Shown piece after piece: positions 22,201 through 28,439 of a stretch of 64,000 nucleotides of DNA. Position numbers and translations under genes: made by a program. This stretch comes from Flavobacterium crocinum (GTDB taxonomy: Bacteria > Bacteroidota > Bacteroidia > Flavobacteriales > Flavobacteriaceae): the NCBI RefSeq assembly GCF_003122385.1, contig NZ_CP029255.1:1860001-1924000 (forward strand), read 5' to 3'. Under the pieces are notes generated by a model that worked only from the letters and a program-made list of their open reading frames with translations, was not told the origin of the DNA and ran no database searches. Every line of letters starts with the position of its first letter. Positions within the stretch are counted from its first letter, which is position 1.

Positions 22201-24148
22201 TCCTTCAAACTGTGATACTGCGATTTCAAAAGTGGCAGTTAATAATGGAACATTGATAGCAAATGCAGATACTATTCCATCTGTTAAAGTATCTAATACG
22301 ACACAGAATTTAGGAGTTAACATTTTTACAAATGATACTAAAAACGGTACTGCGTTAAATCCATCAGATGTAAATCTGACAATATCAATGCCGGATCCAA
22401 AAGGATATTTAACAGTTAATCCAGACGGTACAGTTAGTTTAGGAGCAAACGCCCCGGCTGGTGACTACGAATTGACTTATACAATCTGTGAGAAATTGAA
22501 TTCAGATAACTGTAGTTCAAATACAGTTAGAATTACGGTAGAAAGTAATCTTGTGGCTAATTTAGATTCAGTGCCATCAGCAGTTGGTATTAATACGCCT
22601 CAAACACTAATTAATGTTTTTGCAAATGATACTAAAGATGGAAATGCTTTAGTACCATCAGATGTAATTCTAACAACAACTGTTCCTGATTCAAAAGGTT
22701 ATTTAACACTGGATGCAAATGGAAATGCAATATTAGCTCCGAATGCACCGGCAGGAGATTATGAATTAACATACTCAATTTGCGATAAGTTAAATACCTC
22801 AAATTGCAGCACAAATGTTGTAAAAGTGACGGTTAAAGCACCAATATTGAATACAATCATTGCAAATAATGATGAAGATGGGCCAATTGACGTGAAAAAA
22901 GGAATGAATGCAACAATTAACATTTTTGCAAACGACCTTTTAAACGGAGTGAGACCAAATGCATCAGATGTTGTTTTAACAACTGTAGTAACGAATCCAA
23001 ATGTAACACTAAACGCAGACGGAACGGTGAGCATTGCTCCAAATACACCAAATGGAGTTTACAACGTAACATATCAAATCTGTGAAGCTGCAAATACCTC
23101 AAACTGTAGTCAGTCGGCATTAGTTAAAGTTACGGTAGTTAACAGTGTGGATCCTACTAATCCGGAACCTCCAGCACCAAATAAGATCACTTTAGTTGAT
23201 GATACTAATATTAGTGTTGACGGAATTAATGGAGACTTAGAGTTTGTAAATGTTTTAGCAAATGACCTGATAAACGGACAGCCAATTAATCCGGCAGATG
23301 TTATCGTGAAGCCTTTAACAACTGACAACTATTTTGAGTGGAATGCGGATGGAACTGTAAGTGTAAAACCAAACACACTTGGAAAAACGTATACAATAAC
23401 GTATCAGGTTTGCGAAAAAGCAGATCCATCAAATTGTTCAACAGCTGTACTGACTGTTTTTGTTGAAGTACCAGCAATTGCAGTTATTAAAACAGCAACA
23501 TTAAATGACGAAAACAAGGACGGTTTTGCAAATGCAGGTGAAACAATTACGTACAAATTTACAGTAACCAATACAGGAAATGTGCCGCTTACAGGAATTA
23601 CAATAAACGATCCATTGCCAGGCGTAGTAGTTTCAGGACAAGCAATTGATTTAGCTGTAAATGCTTCAAACGAAACTAATTTCATTGCAGTTTATAAAAT
23701 AACTCAGGATGATATTAACAAAAAGTCTGTGACTAATCAGGCAATTGCAAAAGGAAGCAGTGTAAGAGGAGTTGTTGTAGAAGATAAGTCAGATGATTCA
23801 ACTAACAGCGGAGATAATCCAACTGTAATCAATTTAGACGGATGTACAATTGAAGTATTAAAAGCTTTCTCTCCAAATGGAGATGGTAAAAACGAGAGAT
23901 TCTACATTAGAGGAATTGAATGTTATCCGGATAATACAGTTGAGATTTACAACCGTTGGGGAGTTCTGGTTTTCAGTATAGATCAGTATAATAATAATGA
24001 TAAAGCGTTTAGAGGATATTCTAATGGACGTTCGACTATCAAACAAACAGAAGGTCTGCCAGTGGGTACCTATTTCTATATTTTGAAATACAAAGACAAT
24101 GCTAACGCTCCACAACAGAAATCAGGGTACTTGTACATTAATAAATAA
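13244..24148 (+). CDS. Giant repeat-rich surface adhesin with type B T9SS signal (SprB-like)
   Basis: The product has about 3634 residues; ATG 13244 is preferred over the upstream in-frame TTG at 13238. A signal peptide ends near residue 31 (NASAQ). Residues 30-470 resemble an IgGFc-binding-protein N-terminal domain; about 546-663 is a DUF11-like module; 829-1279 holds six 75-residue Ig-like repeats; 1358-2298 ten 94-residue repeats; 2299-3400 about eleven diverged modules; 3408-3530 a second DUF11-like module; and 3532-3634 the type B type IX secretion sorting domain, marked by FSPNGDGKNE and IYNRWG. Most long modules end in YxICE...NC, so each could form a disulfide. The protein should be exported by the SprA translocon and exposed on the surface as an adhesin. 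Its ligand is unknown. Confidence 0.88.
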   Translation: MRNFTFNQSKFFRLIFLVFSLLFINYNASAQFFTKHYIAPAPWQYFSRANEIVIATNSTSPVTFTITKSDGSAVSLTKDGTTISSSSLTTVKGAPAVYRFVGDPNTAALTYNSAGTVYNDRGIIVTSTTNSGAISVNLRNIASDAIGQGGDSHIKGNASLTSFGDAGIGVEFRVGYYRNVGSTDQDKPFYSVMAINNNTQVKLNGSVITTLGAGQSYLFNAAIGSLVESSGPVVMNTGVRIDTPLACGDGTFDQLPPTSVLGKEYFLERGKGNDVAEQTTIVATRDNTVVTINTYNATNGNEVGTPVTVNLNAGGFHTFQNGIAGTQLSASRIVANNNVAVYSGTADKCEVDVSTIAPVSACGGSVFVETSTFKGYNNASLDYFGYVLLQSQTATVFLNSANLETTMQTTRRQLGNTGWYIIDFNRDKIGNPNTISLNSSAKLTVSIAQQGDGYSMAAFFSNFAQQPSAPKETYIGVAGCLKQSATLTTDPGFAPYVWRYNGTVISGQVLNSITVTKTGTYTVTSTLSCGVSSQSTPITVTLCSDVAVENKVNVSSQCVGSNVVFTVTAKNLGPSNAEGVSVTDKLPSGYTYVSSVAPTGTTYDSSTGVWTISGLDSGASAVLTITGTVKDSGTYANTATITSSNVDDPTGNNTATATVTANALPVAATLSTNSPVCSGSNAIFTISGTQGNVVTYTGAASGTTTIGTDGKATVTISNVTANSTLNLTNVSNGTCNRALSVTGTVMVNPLPAAPSISAGGATTFCSGGSVVLTSSASSGHQWYKDGVAITGETNKTYAATATGSYTVTTNNGTCTSAQSASLSVTVNPTPSAPTVAAQTFCSSENKTIADLASLGASYKWYSASTGGSALAGTTVLATGTYYVSQTSSGCESTRASVSVTVNATPSAPTVAAQTFCSSENKTIADLASLGASYKWYSASTGGSALAGTTVLATGTYYVSQTSSGCESTRASVSVTVNATPSAPTVAAQTFCSSENKTIADLASLGASYKWYSASTGGSALAGTTVLATGTYYVSQISSGCESTRASVSVTVNATPSAPTVAAQTFCSSENKTIADLASLGASYKWYSASTGGSALAGTTVLATGTYYVSQTSSGCESTRASVSVTVNATPSAPTVAAQTFCSSENKTIADLASLGASYKWYSASTGGSALAGTTVLATGTYYVSQTSSGCESTRASVSVTVNATPSAPTVAAQTFCSSENKTIADLASLGASYKWYSASTGGSALAGTTVLATGTYYVSQSSNGCESTRASVSVTITTNPVKPILGSINQPTCSIFTGNFTITNYNSSYTYTISPNGATLNKATGVVTATKGIYKVTATLNSCASEISDEVGINSILCANADPFGTKTSGATTVTVGNVKTNDTLNGVAVTADNTTVTPKTDGVLSVDAAGVVTLAANAPSGSYSIVYEICELNTTNCKTATATVDVVNGLVANADPFGTKTSGATAVTVGNVKTNDTLNGVAVTADNTTVTPKTDGVLSVDAAGVVTLAANAPSGSYSIEYTICELNTTNCKTATATVDVVNGLVANADPFGTKTSGATAVTVGNVKTNDTLNGVAVTADNTTVTPKTDGVLSVDAAGVVTLAANAPSGSYSIVYQICELNTTNCKTATATVDVANTLVANADPFGTKTSGATAVTVGNVKTNDTLNGVAVTADNTTVTPKTDGVLSVDAAGVVTLAANAPSGSYSIVYEICELNTTNFKTATATVDVVNGLVANADPFGTKTSGATTVTVGNVKTNDTLNGVAVTADNTTVTPKTDGVLSVDAAGVVTLAANAPSGSYSIEYTICELNTTNCKTATATVDVVNGLVANADPFGTKTSGATAVTVGNVKTNDTLNGVAVTADNTTVTPKTDGVLSVDAAGVVTLAANAPSGSYSIVYEICELNTTNCKTATATVDVVNGLVANADPFGNKTSGAAAVTVGNVKTNDTLNEVAVTADNTTVTPKTDGVLSVDAAGVVTLAANAPSGSYSIEYTICELNTTNCKTATATVDVVNGLVANADPFGTKTSGATAVTVGNVKTNDTLNGVAVTADNTTVTPKTDGVLSVDAAGVVTLAANAPSGSYSIVYEICELNTTNCKTATATVDVVNGLVANADPFGTKTSGATAVTVGNVKTNDTLNGVAVTADNTTVTPKTDGVLSVDAAGVVTLVANAPSGSYSIVYQICELNATNCKTATATVDVANTLVANADPFGTKTSGATAVTVGNVKTNDTLNGVAVTADNTTVTPKTDGVLSVDAAGVVTLAANAPSGSYSIVYEICELNTTNCKTATATVDVVNEIKAVKETTTAINGSIGGTTIALTTNDTLNENPVSIGSNSGQVSISIVGTLPTGLTLNANGTITVAPNTPAANYNVEYTICEVGANPVNCSSVISVIPVTAGDLVANPDTVASVTGSNIPQTLGVNVLDNDTKNGVKLNPADVILTESTPDPKGYLVLNPDGTVTLGANAPAGDYELTYTICEKLNTDNCKSNTVTVTVKAPTIDAVTETTVSINGNTGGTTASLTTNDTLDGKSFVVGTNPGEVTISIVGTLPTGLTLNANGTITVAPNTPKGNYNVEYRICDNNNSGNCDTVTSVVPVTAGDLVANPDTVASVTGSNTPQTLGVNVLDNDTKNGVKLNPADVILTESTPDPKGYLVLNPDGTVTLGANAPAGDYELTYTICEKLNTDNCKSNTVKVTVKAPVIDAVGETLSPSINGSIGGTTADSVIGNDTLNGSPVVIGTLAGQVKLTAVNVPAGLTLNADGTVTVAENTPSGVYDVAYRICEITNPSNCDDAISKVAVNNGVLVANSDDIPSVTPSNTGKNLGVNIFTNDTKNGQPLSPSDVTLTVSKPDSKGYLTVDSDGNVTLGANAPVGDYELTYTICEKLNPDNCSSNTVRVTVNTLIIDAVGETLTPSIIGSIGGTTTSSVIENDTLNGSPAVIGTLDGQVKLTPINVPAGLTLNANGTVTVAVNTPSGIYNVEYSICENTNPSNCDTAISKVAVNNGTLIANADTIPSVKVSNTTQNLGVNIFTNDTKNGTALNPSDVNLTISMPDPKGYLTVNPDGTVSLGANAPAGDYELTYTICEKLNSDNCSSNTVRITVESNLVANLDSVPSAVGINTPQTLINVFANDTKDGNALVPSDVILTTTVPDSKGYLTLDANGNAILAPNAPAGDYELTYSICDKLNTSNCSTNVVKVTVKAPILNTIIANNDEDGPIDVKKGMNATINIFANDLLNGVRPNASDVVLTTVVTNPNVTLNADGTVSIAPNTPNGVYNVTYQICEAANTSNCSQSALVKVTVVNSVDPTNPEPPAPNKITLVDDTNISVDGINGDLEFVNVLANDLINGQPINPADVIVKPLTTDNYFEWNADGTVSVKPNTLGKTYTITYQVCEKADPSNCSTAVLTVFVEVPAIAVIKTATLNDENKDGFANAGETITYKFTVTNTGNVPLTGITINDPLPGVVVSGQAIDLAVNASNETNFIAVYKITQDDINKKSVTNQAIAKGSSVRGVVVEDKSDDSTNSGDNPTVINLDGCTIEVLKAFSPNGDGKNERFYIRGIECYPDNTVEIYNRWGVLVFSIDQYNNNDKAFRGYSNGRSTIKQTEGLPVGTYFYILKYKDNANAPQQKSGYLYINK
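15731..17080 (+). repeat. Six tandem 225-bp repeats (75-residue Ig-like units)
   Basis: Copies start at 15731, 15956, 16181, 16406, 16631 and 16856, exactly 225 bp apart. The first five differ by only a few bases (for example GGT/GGC and CAGACC/CAGATC); the sixth diverges at its end. Each unit contains two cysteines (TFCSS and SGCES). The DNA-level identity points to recent expansion or homogenisation. Confidence 0.95.
17318..20137 (+). repeat. Ten tandem 282-bp repeats (94-residue units)
   Basis: Copies start at 17318, 17600, 17882, 18164, 18446, 18728, 19010, 19292, 19574 and 19856, all 282 bp apart. Each begins with NADPFG and ends with YxICELN.TNCKTATATVDV. By the variable residue before ICE, the units run E, T, Q, E, T, E, T, E, Q, E; units 3 and 9 share a VANT linker. 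Blocks of several units therefore appear to have been copied together. Confidence 0.95.
20138..23450 (+). repeat. About eleven diverged modules of the same fold
   Basis: Modules of roughly 90-105 residues alternate between two types, one starting around IDAV.ET and one around LVAN.D. They keep the ND(T)xNG and YxICE...NC signatures of the upstream array. The modules at about 20440-20730 and 21040-21330 are nearly identical in DNA, 600 bp apart, showing duplication of a two-module block. Confidence 0.85.
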
Positions 24149-24166
24149 AATAGATTACGGATTAGT

Positions 24167-24192
24167 GTAAGCTAAGCCGTTTTAAAGCTTAC
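24167..24192 (+). promoter_or_regulatory. Hairpin just upstream of the PorP/SprF-like start codon
   Basis: GTAAGCT (24167-24173) and AGCTTAC (24186-24192) form a perfect 7-bp inverted repeat with a 12-base loop, ending 3 bases before the ATG at 24196. There is no T run, so it is not a standard terminator; it may affect translation or act as a processing site. Confidence 0.45.
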
Positions 24193-24195
24193 TAA

Positions 24196-25107
24196 ATGAA
24201 AAAGTTAATTTTAATTTTTATGTTTTTTTCGATTGTGTCTCATGCTCAGCAAGATGCTCAGTTTACACAATACATGTACAACACAATCGAAGTCAATCCA
24301 GCTTACGCAGGTACACGTGGTGTAATGAGCGTTTTTGGATTGTATCGTACCCAATGGGTTGGTTTAGAAGGGGCACCTCAAACCAGTACATTTTCTGTTA
24401 ATACGCCTTTAAGTAATAGTGATTTAGGGCTTGGTGTTTCTTTGGTAAACGACAAAATCGGACCTACTACAGAAAATACATTATCAGCTGATCTGTCTTA
24501 TACCATACCAACTTCGGCAACCTGGAATTTGTCTTTTGGTATAAAAGGAACGGCAAATCTTTTCAATATCGATATTAATAAATTGACGACAGAAGATCAG
24601 GACGATCCACAATTTCAAAGTCTAAAAAACAGATTTTCGCCAAACGTTGGAGCAGGACTTTATTTTCATTCAGACCGGGCTTATATAGGATTATCTGTTC
24701 CAAACTTTATTGAAACCGATCGTTATAATTCTGATGATACTGCAATTTTTAAAGACAGAATCAATTACTACTTAATTGCCGGTTATGTATTTAATCTGGA
24801 TCGTTTAGAATACATTAAGTTCAAACCTGCCCTGATGACTAAAATGGTAGAAGGAGCGCCTCTTCAGGTGGACGTTTCCGGAAATTTTATGTTCAATGAC
24901 AAATTTGTTTTGGGACTTGCTTATCGTTGGAGTGCTTCAGTTAGTGCAATGGCTGGTTTTCAGGTAACAAAAGGAATGTACATCGGTTACGGTTACGATC
25001 ATGAAACTACCAGATTGAGAAAATACAATTCAGGATCACATGAAATTTTCCTTCGTTTTGAGTTTTTCAATAATTATAATAAAATGATATCTCCAAGATT
25101 CTTCTAA
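24196..25107 (+). CDS. PorP/SprF-family type IX secretion outer-membrane protein
   Basis: This 303-residue protein has a signal peptide (cleavage near residue 18, SHAQ) and the family hallmark QDAQFTQYMYNT...NPAYAGTRG. PorP/SprF proteins are predicted outer-membrane beta-barrels that help secrete and attach partners carrying a type B sorting domain. The gene directly follows such a partner here, the same arrangement as sprB-sprF. It probably serves the upstream adhesin specifically. The end of the protein shows alternating beta-strand-like segments and a terminal Phe (SPRFF), common in barrels. Confidence 0.9.
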   Translation: MKKLILIFMFFSIVSHAQQDAQFTQYMYNTIEVNPAYAGTRGVMSVFGLYRTQWVGLEGAPQTSTFSVNTPLSNSDLGLGVSLVNDKIGPTTENTLSADLSYTIPTSATWNLSFGIKGTANLFNIDINKLTTEDQDDPQFQSLKNRFSPNVGAGLYFHSDRAYIGLSVPNFIETDRYNSDDTAIFKDRINYYLIAGYVFNLDRLEYIKFKPALMTKMVEGAPLQVDVSGNFMFNDKFVLGLAYRWSASVSAMAGFQVTKGMYIGYGYDHETTRLRKYNSGSHEIFLRFEFFNNYNKMISPRFF

Positions 25108-25110
25108 TTA

Positions 25111-27207
25111 ATGCCAGTTATGAAAATTAAAAAAATAGGTTATACAGTTTTATTAGTTTGCTTTTTTTTCCAGTTAAATGCGCAGACAAAAACTGTAAAC
25201 AAAGAAGATAAAGCTAAAAGTAGTAAGCAGGCAAAACTTGCAAAAAAAGAAGAAAAACTAAAAAAAGCAAATGAAAAGCTGATAAGCAAAGCAGATAAAA
25301 AATACGATGATTACGAGTATGCAGATGCCGTAAAAGCATATAAGCATATCTTAAAGAAAGGGATACAGGACGAAAAAGTATTTCAAAGATTGGCCAATTC
25401 GTATTATTTTACCGGAGATTTAAGAAATGCTGAAAAATGGTATGGAGAGCTTTTCAGAATAAATAAAGAGCAACTGCCAGATTATTTGTATAGATATGCA
25501 CAATCTTTAAAATCGGTAGGGCATTATGAAAAAGCAGATAAAATTTTAGAGATATTCAATACAAAAGCGACTTCGCAAAATAGAGCTGCTTTGGTTAGAA
25601 ATGACAAAAATTATTTAGCCGAAATTAAGTCCAATTCTGGCAGATATGAAATTGCTGATGCCGGGGTTAATACTAATTTTTCAGATTACGGCGGAACTGT
25701 TTACGACAATAAAATTATTTTTACCTCTGCAAGAGATACGGGCGGAATAGCTAAAACGAATTTTAAATGGATGAACAAATCGTTCTCTAAATTTTATACA
25801 GCAGATTTATTGCCTGACGGAAGTGTTGGCGTAGTAAAACCTTTTCACAAAAGAGACAACGGAAAATACAATGAATCTTCTCCAATTTTTACAAAGGATG
25901 GACGTACAATGTATTTTACCAGAAATAATTTCATTGATGGTAAAAGAGGAGAAAACAGTAAAAAGGTTACACTTTTAAAATTGTATAAAGCAGAATTGGT
26001 TGATAACGAGTGGAAAAATGTAAAAGAGCTACCATTTAATAGTGACCAATACAGTACGGCACATCCGGCTTTAAGTATAGACGAAAAAACATTATATTTT
26101 GCTTCGGATATGCCGGGAACTTTAGGTGAATCGGACTTATATAAAGCAGCAATTAATGCAGACGGAAGTTTTGGAACACCCGAAAATTTAGGTGCAGTTA
26201 TTAATACAGAAGGAAGAGAAACATTTCCGTTTATATCTGGAGAAAACGAATTGTATTTTTCTTCTGACGGACGTCAAGGCTTAGGAGGACTTGATGTGTA
26301 TGTGACCAAAATTAATGACGACGGAACATTCGATGATATCCAAAATGTAGGACAGCCGGTAAATAGTAAGCAAGATGATTTTGCTTTTACGATTGATAGT
26401 AGAAACAGAAACGGATTCTTTTCTTCAAACAGAGAAAGTTCACATGGCTTGGATGATATTTATAGATTTACTGAAACCAAAAGACTGGTATGCGAGCAAG
26501 AGCTTTCAGGATTAATTACAGATGCGGAATCTAATGAAATTGTAGCAAATGCATCTCTTGTTTTGTTCGATGAGAATTTCAATACTTTACAGACGATTGA
26601 ATCAGATGAAAAAGGACATTATGTCTTTAACAAAGTAAAATGCGGAAAGAAATATTCAATTAGAGTGGTTAAAGAAGGCTATAATCGCAAAGATGTTTCG
26701 GTTAATTTGAAGAAAGAAAATGGTAAAACAGATTTCCCAATTTCACTTCAAAAAATCATTAAACCAATTGAAGTAAAACAAATCGCAGTTAATAAAGTAG
26801 TAGTAAAACCTGTAAAAGTTGCCAATATTAACATTGGAGCAGATTTAGTAAAACTACTTCATATTCCGATGAACTTTTTTGATTTAGGAAAAGCAACAAT
26901 CAAAAAATCGTCAGAACCGCAATTAATGAAAGTGGTAGGAGCATTTAACCAATATCCGAATTTAAAATTAGATATTCGTTCGCATACCGACAGCCGTTCT
27001 TCATCTGAAAGCAATCAGATTTTATCAGACAAAAGAGCGCAGTCAACGAGAGACTGGTTAATAAGCAAAGGAGTAGATCCAAGCAAATTGACGGCTAAAG
27101 GATACGGCGAAACACAATTAGTCAATAAATGTGCAGATGGTGTAAAATGTACAGAACAAGAACACCAGCTAAACAGACGAAGCGAGTTTATTGTTGTAGA
27201 AATGTAA
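25111..27207 (+). CDS. OmpA-family protein with TPR and PD40 propeller, adhesin-operon partner
   Basis: The 698-residue product has a signal peptide ending near residue 25 (LNAQ); an ATG at 25120 is an equally plausible start. In order it shows a Lys-rich helical stretch, TPR-like helices (about 60-150), a PD40/WD40-like propeller (about 200-450), a carboxypeptidase-regulatory-like beta domain (about 462-545) and a C-terminal OmpA peptidoglycan-binding domain (about 585-698, with DIRSHTDSR and NRRSEF). This resembles PorE and the other OmpA proteins that link type IX machinery to the cell wall. It starts 3 bases after the PorP/SprF-like stop, and a terminator follows. Confidence 0.88.
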   Translation: MPVMKIKKIGYTVLLVCFFFQLNAQTKTVNKEDKAKSSKQAKLAKKEEKLKKANEKLISKADKKYDDYEYADAVKAYKHILKKGIQDEKVFQRLANSYYFTGDLRNAEKWYGELFRINKEQLPDYLYRYAQSLKSVGHYEKADKILEIFNTKATSQNRAALVRNDKNYLAEIKSNSGRYEIADAGVNTNFSDYGGTVYDNKIIFTSARDTGGIAKTNFKWMNKSFSKFYTADLLPDGSVGVVKPFHKRDNGKYNESSPIFTKDGRTMYFTRNNFIDGKRGENSKKVTLLKLYKAELVDNEWKNVKELPFNSDQYSTAHPALSIDEKTLYFASDMPGTLGESDLYKAAINADGSFGTPENLGAVINTEGRETFPFISGENELYFSSDGRQGLGGLDVYVTKINDDGTFDDIQNVGQPVNSKQDDFAFTIDSRNRNGFFSSNRESSHGLDDIYRFTETKRLVCEQELSGLITDAESNEIVANASLVLFDENFNTLQTIESDEKGHYVFNKVKCGKKYSIRVVKEGYNRKDVSVNLKKENGKTDFPISLQKIIKPIEVKQIAVNKVVVKPVKVANINIGADLVKLLHIPMNFFDLGKATIKKSSEPQLMKVVGAFNQYPNLKLDIRSHTDSRSSSESNQILSDKRAQSTRDWLISKGVDPSKLTAKGYGETQLVNKCADGVKCTEQEHQLNRRSEFIVVEM

Positions 27208-27216
27208 AATAAATTG

Positions 27217-27250
27217 AAACCTTTTCTAGATTTTAGGAAAGGTTTTTTTT
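27217..27250 (+). terminator. Terminator of the adhesin operon
   Basis: AAACCTTTTC (27217-27226) pairs with GGAAAGGTTT (27236-27245) with one G-U pair, followed by a run of eight T. Confidence 0.85.
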
Positions 27251-27303
27251 ATTTCTTTAACATTAGAATTTACATTATCAGCATATCATTCCGTAAGAAT
27301 GTT

Positions 27304-27674
27304 TCGTCGGTAGAAAAATAATATTGATATAAAAGAGCCGTTAGGCTCGGAACATTTTGTAGGGCCGGATTTTAATCCGGTTTAAATAGACAACCCAAGA
27401 TTAAAGAGCCTTAGGTTCAACACATATTTAGCAAACAAATGAACCGTTCCTATGGAACTCATTTGAAATTGTTCAATTTATTTCAACGGATTGAAATCCG
27501 TTGCTACAATATTTTTCATTCCTCCGGAATTTTTGAAATATCTATAATGAATATTTCCCTTACAATTAAAAAGCCCCAGCGGGGCGAAATGTCGCTACTT
27601 CAGATTTTTTTCTACAGTAATTTTTATTACTATAAAAATGAAATAACTCCGTTAGGAGTTACTCGTCGGTAAAA
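27304..27674 (+). repeat. Cluster of short extragenic palindromes (REP-like island)
   Basis: At least eight small inverted repeats with tiny loops lie in 370 bp of non-coding DNA: GAGCC/GGCTC (27335-27348), CCGGATT/AATCCGG (27365-27380), GTTCC/GGAAC with outer CAAATGA/TCATTTG (27437-27465), CAACGGATT/AATCCGTTG (27484-27503), ATTCC/GGAAT (27518-27530), GCCCC/GGGGC (27573-27585), AGTAAT/ATTACT (27616-27631) and TAACTCC/GGAGTTA (27644-27661). The motif TCGTCGGTA occurs on both flanks (about 27304 and 27663). The rest of 27208-27859 holds only the terminator and the upstream region of the next gene. Confidence 0.75.
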
Positions 27675-27859
27675 GTTAAAAAATCAAATTTTCATCAAAA
27701 AACAATTCTAAAAAATTTCATTCTTTACGTTATAATTTTGAAAATTTAGATTTTGATGTATTTTGTTTAAAATGAATTAGTTGTGTTTTTAAAAAATCGA
27801 TTTCGTTGCAGATTGTGTTGGTTTTTATTTTAACTTTATAAACCTAAAAACTTTTCATT

Positions 27860-28285
27860 ATGACTGTAGATCAAATACTTAAAGCAAAAGGAAGAAATGT
27901 TTATTCTGTTGTTTCCAATTTAACGGTTTATGAAGCCTTAAAAGTAATGGGAGAAAAAAATATTGGAGCAATCTTAATTATTGACGACAATAATTTAAAA
28001 GGAATATTATCGGAAAGAGATTATGCCCGTAAGATTGTTTTAAAAGATAAATCTTCCAAAGAAACTTCTGTTCATGAGATTATGGAAAGTAATGTTTTCA
28101 CAGTAAAACTTTCAGATAATCTTGAAGATTGTATGGAACTTATGAGCGAAAAAAGAATAAGACACCTGCCAGTTCTCGAAGATGGAATCGTCGTTGGAAT
28201 CATCTCGATCAGCGATGTAGTTAAGGCAATCATCGAAATTCAGAAAGATACCATTCAGCATTTGAATTCTTATATTTCTCAATAA
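27860..28285 (+). CDS. CBS-domain protein
   Basis: The 141-residue cytosolic protein consists almost entirely of two CBS domains (about residues 8-65 and 75-130), each with the GILSERD- or GIISISD-type end motif. Such pairs bind adenosyl nucleotides and act as energy or ligand sensors; stand-alone versions usually have no known partner. It sits alone, with the palindrome cluster upstream and a terminator downstream. The upstream TAACTTTA (about 27832) is a weak promoter match. Confidence 0.88.
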   Translation: MTVDQILKAKGRNVYSVVSNLTVYEALKVMGEKNIGAILIIDDNNLKGILSERDYARKIVLKDKSSKETSVHEIMESNVFTVKLSDNLEDCMELMSEKRIRHLPVLEDGIVVGIISISDVVKAIIEIQKDTIQHLNSYISQ

Positions 28286-28311
28286 AGCATGCCCAAAAAC
28301 GATAAAAATTT

Positions 28312-28343
28312 AAAAGGAGTCCAATTTCTATTGGACTTTTTTT
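28312..28343 (+). terminator. Terminator after the CBS-domain gene
   Basis: AGTCCAAT (28318-28325) and ATTGGACT (28330-28337) form a perfect stem with a 4-base loop, followed by a T run. Confidence 0.88.
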
Positions 28344-28407
28344 ATTTATCCAAACGGAATTTCGGAAAAGAAAATGCTAAAAAGACGCCATTTTAAAACA
28401 AGACTTA

Positions 28408-28415
28408 TATCTTTG
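28408..28415 (+). promoter_or_regulatory. -7 promoter box before maeB
   Basis: TATCTTTG matches TAnnTTTG and lies 24 bases before the maeB ATG. No clear -33 element is visible. Confidence 0.5.
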
Positions 28416-28439
28416 TAAGCTAGAATAAAAGCTAAAATA

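Noticed and set aside
27439..27672. A 77-codon open frame
   Set aside because: It runs straight through the palindrome cluster; its codons are made of hairpin arms and it lacks protein-like composition.
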